Shown: piece by piece, positions 14,777 through 21,249 of the stretch
Layout of the letters: each line of letters opens with the position of its first letter
Position numbering within the stretch: position 1 is the first letter of the stretch
Assembly (NCBI GenBank): GCA_910585735.1
Contig: CAJUEU010000015.1
Location: 1-43,838, forward strand
DNA length: 43,838 nucleotides
DNA from: an uncultured Oscillospiraceae bacterium
Lineage (GTDB): Bacteria > Bacillota > Clostridia > Oscillospirales > Oscillospiraceae
Reading direction: 5' to 3'
Notes under the pieces: generated by a model
The model's input: only the letters and a program-made list of their open reading frames with translations
What the model was told of the DNA's origin: nothing
Database searches by the model: none
Translations under genes and position numbers: made by a program

Positions 14777-16651
14777 ATGAATATATGGATGGAACGGTTC
14801 AAATTGCCCGAGGAGCTCTCAACGGTCATAGAGCACAGTCCCAGCGTCATCGTGCCCGAGAGTAAGGAGACCCTCTTTGAACTGATTTTTGGAAGCGGCC
14901 ACGCCGGAAGCGTGGAGGTGAGCTACGACGTAAATGGAGAACAGGTTTTGGAGGCTACGGTGGCACGTTGCCGCAATGGAGCTGTGGTCAATTTTCCCGA
15001 GGACTACATGCGCCGCCGGGACCCGGACAGTATGCGGGTGGCCGACGGCCTTCCTTCGGATAAGCCCAAGTTTCAGGATATATACGGATACCCCTTTACA
15101 GAAGCTCGGGAGCAGACCATGGGCTGGCTGGCGTCTCAGGAATTGATCCTGGTGCCCTTTAAGGCCGGAGGTTATGAATATGGGTATGAGGCTCTGTTGG
15201 TTTGCCCACGGAACGCTGCCTTTTTCGCGATGTCTCTGGCCCAACTTCAGGCTTTCGTGAGCATTAAGGACGTTACAGATTTTACTCCCCGGGCTATCGT
15301 TTATGTGGCGCCGCCCTTCCGCCATACCCTGTTTGGAGGAAAACAGGTGGTGGTCCACGACCGAAGCAAGGAGCTTCACGAGGTTTTTTCCTACAATCTG
15401 TATCCCGGGCCTTCGGCCAAAAAGGGAGTTTACAGCGTTCTTATTGACATTGGTGAGCAGGAGGGCTGGGTCACAGCCCATGCCTCGGCGGCCCGGATCA
15501 TCACTCCGTATGAGAACGAGATGGTGATGATGCACGAGGGGGCTTCTGGCGGCGGCAAAAGCGAGCTTCTCCAGGACGTGCGCCGGGAGGAGGACGGTCG
15601 GGTGTTGGTAGGGATCAACACCACAAGCGGCAACCGCCATTACATCAGCATGAGCGATACTTGTACCATTGAGCCGGTCACCGACGATATGGCCATGTGC
15701 AAGACGGAATTCCAGACCGGCAGCGGAAAACTGGCCCTTTCCGATGGGGAGGACGGCTGGTTTGTCCGGGTGGATGGGATCATGGAGTACGGAAACGACC
15801 CGGCCTATGAGCGGATCTCCATTCACACCAAGGAGCCCCTTATGTTTTTCAATCTGACAGGAATACCGGGGGCCACATGCCTTTTATGGGACCACACTCC
15901 TGATTCGGATGGTACCCCCTGTTCCAATCCCAGGGTCATCATCCCTCGGCGGATGGTGGAGAATATTGTAAACACTACGGTGGAGGTGGATGTCCGCAGC
16001 TTCGGCGTGCGGATGCCTCTGGCGACCCGGGAAAACCCAAGCTACGGCATCGCCGGGCTTATGCACATTCTGCCTCCCGCACTGGCTTGGCTCTGGCGGC
16101 TGGTGGCGCCCCGGGGCTTTAACAACCCCAGTATTTCCGGGGACGCGCCTTTGGCCAGCGAGGGTGTGGGCTCCTACTGGCCCTTTGCTACCGGCAAGGC
16201 GGTGAGGCAGGCCAATTTGCTGCTGGAGCAGATCTTGAGCAGCACGGCTACAAAGTGTGTGCTGATCCCCAATCAGCACATCGGCATTTATGAGATCGGC
16301 TTCTCCTCCGAGTGGATCGCCCGGGAATACCTGGCCCGCCGGGGGGGGGTGAATTTCCGTATGGACCGGCTGATCCCTGCCCGGTGTGCCATTTTGGGCT
16401 ATTGCCTGAAAGAGATGAAGGTGGACGGTCAGCATATTTCGGCGAAGTTTCTCCGGCCTGAGCTTCAGGAGCGGTTGGGGGTGGAAGGCTACGACGCGGG
16501 CGCACAGGTGCTTACTGAATTTTTTGCCCGTGAGTTGGAGCAGTATGACACTCCGGAGCTCCACCCGGTGGGAAAGCAGATCATTGACTGTTTCCGCAAA
16601 GGCGGTTCGGTGGAGGACTACTGTGCTATCCTGCCTCTGGGACTGGAGTAA
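14777..16651 (+). CDS. DUF4914 family protein with HPr-kinase/PEPCK-like P-loop
   Basis: Protein of 624 residues that I recognise as DUF4914, a family without a known function. Residues 255-263 read GASGGGKSE, a perfect Walker A with Lys261 and Ser262. The form G-x-S-G-x-G-K-S-E is that of HPr kinase/phosphorylase and resembles ATP-dependent PEP carboxykinase (GLSGTGKTT). A metal-binding partner could lie in the later acidic segments (LLWDHTPDSDGTP; VEVDVRSFG). The C-terminal half has conserved-looking blocks ENPSYGIAGLMHILPPALAWLW and NQHIGIYEIGFSSEWIAREYL. No signal peptide or clear membrane segment. GAGG lies 8 bases before ATG; it ends 3 bases before rnmV. A kinase or carboxykinase activity is inference from the loop alone. 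Confidence 0.8.
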   Translation: MNIWMERFKLPEELSTVIEHSPSVIVPESKETLFELIFGSGHAGSVEVSYDVNGEQVLEATVARCRNGAVVNFPEDYMRRRDPDSMRVADGLPSDKPKFQDIYGYPFTEAREQTMGWLASQELILVPFKAGGYEYGYEALLVCPRNAAFFAMSLAQLQAFVSIKDVTDFTPRAIVYVAPPFRHTLFGGKQVVVHDRSKELHEVFSYNLYPGPSAKKGVYSVLIDIGEQEGWVTAHASAARIITPYENEMVMMHEGASGGGKSELLQDVRREEDGRVLVGINTTSGNRHYISMSDTCTIEPVTDDMAMCKTEFQTGSGKLALSDGEDGWFVRVDGIMEYGNDPAYERISIHTKEPLMFFNLTGIPGATCLLWDHTPDSDGTPCSNPRVIIPRRMVENIVNTTVEVDVRSFGVRMPLATRENPSYGIAGLMHILPPALAWLWRLVAPRGFNNPSISGDAPLASEGVGSYWPFATGKAVRQANLLLEQILSSTATKCVLIPNQHIGIYEIGFSSEWIAREYLARRGGVNFRMDRLIPARCAILGYCLKEMKVDGQHISAKFLRPELQERLGVEGYDAGAQVLTEFFARELEQYDTPELHPVGKQIIDCFRKGGSVEDYCAILPLGLE

Positions 16652-16654
16652 GCC

Positions 16655-17263
16655 ATGGTCCGAGTCAAGGAGGCCATTGTGGTGGAGGGACGGTATGACA
16701 AAAATACCCTCTCTCAGGTCGTGGACGCAGTCATTTTGGAGACCGCCGGCTTTGGGATATTCAAAGATGAAGAGCGTCTCCATCTTCTGCGCCGACTGGC
16801 CCAAGAGCGGGGGCTTATTGTGCTGACCGACTCGGATGGCGCCGGTTTTGTGATTCGTAATTATTTGAAGGGGGCAGTGGATCCTTCTCAGGTGAAGCAT
16901 GCGTACATTCCTGACCGACCAGGTAAAGAGAAGCGGAAGCGCAAACCGGGGAAGGAGGGAAAGCTGGGGGTGGAGGGAATGTCTCCCCAGGTGTTGGTAG
17001 AGGCCCTCCGCCGGGGTGGAGCAACCTTTTTGGGAGAGGCAGAGGCACCGTCTACACGCCGTCCTGTCACCAAGGCGGACCTCTTTTCCGCCGGACTGTC
17101 CGGGACCCCGGAGGCTTCGTCACGGAGAGCGGCCCTCCTCAAGGCATTGGACCTGCCGGAGCGGCTGAGCCCCAACGACATGCTGGAGGTGTTGAACGCC
17201 CTCTATGGTTACGAGGGATTAGTGGAGCTGGGGCTTCTGGGAAAGAGAGAGGAGCTGGAATGA
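16655..17263 (+). CDS. rnmV: Ribonuclease M5 / TOPRIM-DUF4093 protein
   Basis: RNase M5 matures the 5' and 3' ends of 5S rRNA in low-GC Gram-positives. The 202-residue protein has the TOPRIM nuclease core: catalytic Glu in VVEGRYDKNTL and the acidic DSDGAG motif in LIVLTDSDGAGFVIRNYL. These are followed by the family's basic linker (KHAYIPDRPGKEKRKRKPGK, then GVEGM) and a C-terminal DUF4093-like RNA-binding part. In many Firmicutes rnmV is next to ksgA; here it sits 3 bases after the DUF4914 gene and overlaps the following kinase by 4 bases (ATGA). Substrate assignment is by family. Confidence 0.88.
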   Translation: MVRVKEAIVVEGRYDKNTLSQVVDAVILETAGFGIFKDEERLHLLRRLAQERGLIVLTDSDGAGFVIRNYLKGAVDPSQVKHAYIPDRPGKEKRKRKPGKEGKLGVEGMSPQVLVEALRRGGATFLGEAEAPSTRRPVTKADLFSAGLSGTPEASSRRAALLKALDLPERLSPNDMLEVLNALYGYEGLVELGLLGKREELE

Positions 17264-17763
17264 AAAAGACGCTGTATCTTATCGGTGGACCCATGGGGGT
17301 GGGGAAGACCACGGTCTGCCAGGCCATGAAGCGATTGCTGCCCAAAAGTGTTTACCTTGACGGGGACTGGTGTTGGGATGCCAGCCCCTTTCAGGTGACA
17401 ATGGAAACCAAGGCCATGGTGATGGATAATATTTGCCATACCCTGAATAATTTTCTGGCTTGCTCCGCTTACGAAAATGTGATCTTTGGTTGGGTCATGG
17501 ACAGGCAATCCATTTTGGACGAGTTGAAGGATGGTTTGCGGCTGGAAAGTACAGAAGTGGTACTAGTCTCTCTTCTCTGTGCCCCGGAAGAGCTGGGGGA
17601 ACGGCTGGGCAGGGATATCGCGCGGGGCTTGCGGGCCCCGGATGTGGTGAAGCGGAGCCTACAGCGCCTTCCACTGTATAATGACTTGAATACCCGAAAG
17701 GTGGATACGACTGGGAAAGCGGTGGAGGAGGTCGTAAACAGAATTGTCAAAACTGACAATTGA
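17260..17763 (+). CDS. Small P-loop kinase (AAA_33/nucleotide-kinase-like)
   Basis: Protein of 167 residues starting MKKTLYLIGGPMGVGKTT, a Walker A loop at residues 9-17, followed by an LDGDWCWD segment of the type used for substrate or magnesium binding in gluconate, shikimate, adenylylsulfate and antibiotic kinases. The C-terminal RGLRAPDVVKRSLQRL could be a lid. Such proteins are annotated broadly as nucleotide kinases; I cannot name the substrate. ATG overlaps the rnmV stop by 4 bases and is preceded by GAGAGGAG, so it is translationally coupled. Its stop codon overlaps the -35 box of the folT promoter. Confidence 0.8.
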   Translation: MKKTLYLIGGPMGVGKTTVCQAMKRLLPKSVYLDGDWCWDASPFQVTMETKAMVMDNICHTLNNFLACSAYENVIFGWVMDRQSILDELKDGLRLESTEVVLVSLLCAPEELGERLGRDIARGLRAPDVVKRSLQRLPLYNDLNTRKVDTTGKAVEEVVNRIVKTDN

Positions 17764-17788
17764 CGATTTGGCCTATAGGCGGTATGAT
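17760..17788 (+). promoter_or_regulatory. Predicted sigma-A promoter of folT, with two palindromes
   Basis: TTGACG, a 17-base spacer and TATGAT put the start of transcription at about 17795, right before the riboswitch. AATTGTCA/TGACAATT (17742-17761) overlaps the -35 box, and GCCTATAGGC (17771-17780) fills the spacer. Either could be an operator. Confidence 0.7.
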
Positions 17789-17799
17789 AAAGTGCGAAA

Positions 17800-17902
17800 G
17801 GCAGAGTAGGGATTTGCGTGTATAGTGCCGGCGGGACGGGGAGTTGTCCGCCGGACGAAGAGAGGGAAGTCCTCCGCAGTGCAGATCCCGCATCCCGCTG
17901 CC
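17800..17902 (+). promoter_or_regulatory. Tetrahydrofolate (THF) riboswitch
   Basis: The order of conserved pieces matches the class I THF riboswitch. GGCAG-AGTAG opens P1, then GGGATTTGCGTG of P2 pairs with GTGCAGATCCC. P3 is GC-rich (CCGGCGG/CCGCCGG) with a G-rich loop (GGGG) able to form the pseudoknot with TCCC of the J2/1 strand. ACGAAG stands in its usual place, and GCATCCCGCTGCC closes P1. It precedes a FolT-type gene, the normal genetic partner of this RNA. Binding of reduced folate is expected to lower folT expression. Confidence 0.9.
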
Positions 17903-17920
17903 GCATATAGGGCATATTAT

Positions 17921-17979
17921 ATTTCTCCCTCTGTGCGGCGATCCCCGAAAGGGGCTGCCGAACATACAGAAGGAGGAAT
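17921..17979 (+). promoter_or_regulatory. Expression platform: Shine-Dalgarno-sequestering hairpin of folT
   Basis: 17921-17934 (ATTTCTCCCTCTGT) pairs with 17966-17979 (ACAGAAGGAGGAAT) with one mismatch and one G-U pair, hiding the AGGAGG of folT; the apex is CCCC-GAAA-GGGG (17943-17954). A competing 8-bp stem, 17900-17907 with 17932-17939, uses both the 3' strand of riboswitch P1 and the anti-Shine-Dalgarno arm. The two states are therefore exclusive. Confidence 0.75.
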
Positions 17980-17984
17980 TTTTT

Positions 17985-18641
17985 ATGCAGAAGCAAGACA
18001 AGACCCTGTTCAAAACGCCCTTTTCAGCCGCCTATTGGCGGACTGCGGCAGGAGAGCTGAAAAACATTCGCATCCTCGCCTTTGCGGCCCTGATGATCGC
18101 AGCCTGTACTGCACTGACTCTTATTCCATCTATTCCCACCACTGACCCCAACGTGCGAGTCACTTGGGGATTTCTGGCCCGGGCGGTTTGCGGCATGGTG
18201 GGGGGACCTATTACTGCTTTAATCTTTGGTGTAGCGGAGGATACCATCAATTTTCTGATAGCTCCTTCCGGACCCTATTTCCCGGGTTATGCCCTCACCA
18301 CCATGATAGGGACCATGATATACGCCCTCTTTCTCTACCGGGTCAAATTTACTCCCATGTCACTGGTGGTACGGGTCTTTTTTGCCAAGCTTTTTACCAA
18401 CATCCTTAACGTAACTTTGGGGGCGCTCTGGAGCTCTATTTTGTATAGTAAAGGGTACATTTACTACATGGTCAAAAGTTTTTGGAAAAACCTGGTGATG
18501 TTGCCTGTCCAGACGGCTATGCTTTTTTTTCTGCTGGTTGCATTGATTCCTATTTTGAGCCGAGTAGGGTTGATCCCCAGGGGCGACTTTGGCCATAAAA
18601 ATAAGCAAAAGAACAAGAACGAGGAGCCATGGGAGACCTGA
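17985..18641 (+). CDS. folT: Folate ECF transporter substrate-specific subunit FolT
   Basis: Membrane S component of 218 residues that captures folate and works with a shared EcfT-EcfA-EcfA' energising module encoded elsewhere. About six hydrophobic segments are visible. The signature after the first is LIPSIPTTDPNVRVTWGFLARAVCGMVGGPITALIFGVAEDTINFLI, followed by PSGPYFPGYALTTMIG, typical of the FolT/YpdP-like family. Start ATG at 17985 follows AGGAGG; the reading frame runs back to 17844 only through the riboswitch. The THF riboswitch in its leader supports folate as substrate independently of the protein sequence. The charged, lysine-rich tail is not part of the family core. Confidence 0.93.
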   Translation: MQKQDKTLFKTPFSAAYWRTAAGELKNIRILAFAALMIAACTALTLIPSIPTTDPNVRVTWGFLARAVCGMVGGPITALIFGVAEDTINFLIAPSGPYFPGYALTTMIGTMIYALFLYRVKFTPMSLVVRVFFAKLFTNILNVTLGALWSSILYSKGYIYYMVKSFWKNLVMLPVQTAMLFFLLVALIPILSRVGLIPRGDFGHKNKQKNKNEEPWET

Positions 18642-18652
18642 ATCAGTTGAGA

Positions 18653-18684
18653 AACGCCCCGGACATTGTCCGGGGCGTTCTTTT
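18653..18684 (+). terminator. Terminator after folT
   Basis: Perfect 12-bp stem (AACGCCCCGGAC with its complement), a 3-base loop and CTTTT. It separates folT from the convergent membrane protein gene. Confidence 0.92.
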
Positions 18685-18687
18685 ATA

Positions 18688-20730
18688 TCAGTCTGTGGCC
18701 CAGGTGGGTAAGGCGTAAAGCCAAGCGTACTCAGGGTAATTCTCCTGCAGTGTCTGAGAGAGCATTTGAAGCTCATCTGGTCTCCAATCCCGGGCTCTCT
18801 GATAGATCCGCACCGTGACGCCGTTCTGGAGGGAGAAGGTCTGTGGGAGCGGCTGATAGGCCAATCCGGGGCCGGAGCTCTCCAAAACCCACCGGGCCAG
18901 GGTAGTCACCACCCGCTGGTTGCTTTCTCCCAGGTGGGTCTGTAGCGGGTCTCCCACAATGAGGTAATCGGCACGGGTCACCTCCCAGTTGAAGGGGTCC
19001 CGCTTGTCCACTTCACCCGGAGAAATGAGTTGGGTCTGCTGTTGGGGTTGGGGAAGATTGAAGGAGGGCCGCAGGTTCCGCAGGATCTCCACATTGAGGG
19101 TAAAGGAGGAGGCCAGCACCGCGGCGGTGTGGGCCTCTTCTCGGGAAAGGCCATCCACAAAGTTGGTCAGGGCCACCAACTCGTCGGCATCGGAACGTTT
19201 GCTGCCGTAGAAGTGGAAGGAAGGCACTGGGGCAAAGCCGGGGATCTCCTGAATGGAGCCGGGCTGTGGCTTTGGAATACAACAGTTTACCGTTGTTACC
19301 AGCGCCAGGATCAGGCAGGGAAGGGTGGAGGGAAGGACCTCAAACACCGTGGCTGCCAAAAGGGCCAGACCAGGCACGTAGAGCAGAAGGTGCTGCTGAC
19401 CATGGGTCTGGACTGTTACAAAGGCGAAGAAACAGACCAGGATCTGCACAAGCCCAAAGCAGATTTGTGGGAGGGACTTCGGTTTTACGAGCAGCAAAAG
19501 AAGGGCGGCTAAGCCTACCACGGCAAGGAAGATCAGCCCAAAATACCGAAACACCAGGAGAAAGTCGGTGTGGACCCCCAGGGCATAGGCGGAGTACAGG
19601 TCTCCATAGTTGGCCCCCAGGACTTTCTCCAGGAGAAAAGAGTACATAAAGCTCACCGAGCACACGCCGCAGGAGAGGAACAGGGTCAGAAAGTCCCGCC
19701 AGTCCCTTCGGGAAAAAAGAAGCTTTATTACAAAGGCAGCCACGCCGAAGGAGAGGGCGAAGAAGAAAAAATACCGCCGGAGGGTAAAGGTACACACAAG
19801 CAGAAATCCACTTGCCAGTCCCCGGGGCAGGGCGGGGAGGTCGCTGGTATAAATAGCATAGGCCCAAATCCCCAGAGAACAGGCGGCCACATCCACAAAG
19901 CCCACGATGCCCATATAGAGAAACATGGGGAAAAGTCCGGCCAGAAAAAGGGGAGAGAGCTTTTTTCGGCGGCCCAGTACCCAAAGACCCCACAGGCCGG
20001 GCAAGGTGTAGAGGTTGGCAATGGAAAAGAGGAATACCGCCCGGGAGCCGCCAAAGAGCCGCATCACCAGGGAGATGGGCCAGGCGAGCAGGTGATTGTA
20101 GTCCAGATAGATGGTGGTCTCCAGTACCCGGCGAAGCTGACCAAAGCTCAGAGGCTCCTGGGCCAGAGTCCGGGCCACCGACCAATATCCGGCGTTGTCC
20201 CAAAAGTATACTGTTTTAGAGGTGAGTACAAAGAGCAGGGTAAGCAGATTGACTACCCCGAAAAGAACGGCAAGCTGCCATTTTCCATCCCCGGAAAGTT
20301 CGGTAAGCTGCTTAAATGACCACAGCAAGGAAAGCGTGATCCCTGTGAAGACAATACCGTTGCCAGCATGGCACAGCAGCCGAAGGAGGGGATGGATGAT
20401 AAGACTTCCCTGGGCGGTGAACATAGCGTAGCTGATGTCGAAGGCTGTACCCAGCAGGAAAGCGGCCACCGCGGTGATCGCTGTTTTCGGAGAGAACCCC
20501 CAGGGGAGGCAGAGCCTTTCCACCAGACGTGCCCGGAAGGCCAGCCAGCAAATTGCACCAGAGAGCAGGAGGGCGGCCAGGGACAGGAGGGAAAAGGTAC
20601 TTTCGTTCCCGAAGGGGACCCAAAGCCGGACCAGCAGCCAGGCGGATATGCAAACCCATTCCCCCAGGCGGATCAGTAAACGTATGATCTGTTGGAGCTT
20701 CTTTGAGGAGATGGTCAACCCGGAGGCCAT
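18688..20730 (-). CDS. Large multispanning membrane protein, GT-C glycosyltransferase-like
   Basis: Protein of 680 residues with about twelve hydrophobic segments in the first 500 and a soluble C-terminal tail. After the fourth or fifth segment it carries TVYFWDNAGYWSVARTLAQEP. An acidic residue in an external loop followed by aromatic-rich residues is the hallmark of GT-C glycosyltransferases (PMT/ArnT/PIG-M type) that use polyprenyl-phosphate sugars. YLDYNHLLAWPISLVMRLFGG agrees with that fold. A transferase for a cell-surface glycan is therefore likely, but this is fold-level inference. Its ATG lies 16 bases inside the HIT gene, preceded by GGAAGG, so it is translationally coupled as the last gene of the alaS operon. 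Confidence 0.65.
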   Translation of the reverse strand: MASGLTISSKKLQQIIRLLIRLGEWVCISAWLLVRLWVPFGNESTFSLLSLAALLLSGAICWLAFRARLVERLCLPWGFSPKTAITAVAAFLLGTAFDISYAMFTAQGSLIIHPLLRLLCHAGNGIVFTGITLSLLWSFKQLTELSGDGKWQLAVLFGVVNLLTLLFVLTSKTVYFWDNAGYWSVARTLAQEPLSFGQLRRVLETTIYLDYNHLLAWPISLVMRLFGGSRAVFLFSIANLYTLPGLWGLWVLGRRKKLSPLFLAGLFPMFLYMGIVGFVDVAACSLGIWAYAIYTSDLPALPRGLASGFLLVCTFTLRRYFFFFALSFGVAAFVIKLLFSRRDWRDFLTLFLSCGVCSVSFMYSFLLEKVLGANYGDLYSAYALGVHTDFLLVFRYFGLIFLAVVGLAALLLLLVKPKSLPQICFGLVQILVCFFAFVTVQTHGQQHLLLYVPGLALLAATVFEVLPSTLPCLILALVTTVNCCIPKPQPGSIQEIPGFAPVPSFHFYGSKRSDADELVALTNFVDGLSREEAHTAAVLASSFTLNVEILRNLRPSFNLPQPQQQTQLISPGEVDKRDPFNWEVTRADYLIVGDPLQTHLGESNQRVVTTLARWVLESSGPGLAYQPLPQTFSLQNGVTVRIYQRARDWRPDELQMLSQTLQENYPEYAWLYALPTWATD

Positions 20731-21053
20731 GTCATATCCCTTCCGCCCAACACGTGGAAATGGAGATGGTTTACGCTCTGCCCGGCCTGCTCCCCGATGT
20801 TGGAGACCACCCGGTAGCTCTCCAGTCCCAGTTCTCTGGTGAGGGAGGCGATGACGGTGAAGATGTGGCCCACCACGGCCCCATTGTCCTCATCGATTCC
20901 GGCTACTGAAGGAATATGGGCCTTGGGGACTACCAGAAAATGGGTGGGCGCCTGGGGGGCGATGTCATAGAAGGCGTAGCAGAGCTTATCCTCATAGACC
21001 TTGCTGCTGGGGATCTCCCCGGCAACGATTTTGCAGAACAGACAATCAGACAT
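20715..21053 (-). CDS. HIT family hydrolase (HinT-like)
   Basis: Histidine-triad nucleotide hydrolase of 112 residues. DCLFCKIVAGEIPSSKVYED at the N-terminus and the active-site SVNHLHFHVLGG near the C-terminus are diagnostic; relatives hydrolyse AMP-lysine, AMP-alanine and other adenosine phosphoramidates. The start codon at 21053 has GGGAGG upstream; a longer frame to 21104 has no ribosome binding site and overlaps DUF4250. Being downstream of alaS fits a role in clearing aminoacyl-adenylate by-products, as proposed for HinT proteins; that link is inference. Confidence 0.94.
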   Translation of the reverse strand: MSDCLFCKIVAGEIPSSKVYEDKLCYAFYDIAPQAPTHFLVVPKAHIPSVAGIDEDNGAVVGHIFTVIASLTRELGLESYRVVSNIGEQAGQSVNHLHFHVLGGRDMTWPPG

Positions 21054-21069
21054 TGAGAGGCCTCCCGTT

Positions 21070-21246
21070 CTATATGAATTGATTTTGCTCTGAAGAGTAG
21101 ACATAGCCTACCCCGGCCAGGGCCTGGACGAGATGCTCTCTGTCCTCGTCCAGGTCCTCGCACAGCTTGTCCAGATCAGTATACTGGTCCCGGAGCTTGG
21201 TGTTTATCACGCTCAGCAGAATAAAGGGGTCAGAGGGGAGGGACAT
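21070..21246 (-). CDS. DUF4250 domain protein (58 residues)
   Basis: A short gene reading MSLPSDPFILLSVINTKLRD, then YTDLDKLCEDLDEDREHLVQ, ALAGVGYVYSSEQNQFI. The pattern PxDPxILLSxxNTKLRDxY and GYxYxxExNQF is DUF4250, a small family of unknown function widespread in Clostridia. It begins 3 bases after the alaS stop, where the 3' end of alaS carries GGGAGTG as a possible ribosome binding site, and ends 16 bases before the HIT gene. The product is acidic, without membrane segment or cysteine pair. The helical YTDLDKLCEDLDEDREHLVQAL could be a small helix-turn-helix-like unit, but no function is known. Confidence 0.88.
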   Translation of the reverse strand: MSLPSDPFILLSVINTKLRDQYTDLDKLCEDLDEDREHLVQALAGVGYVYSSEQNQFI

Positions 21247-21249
21247 GGC

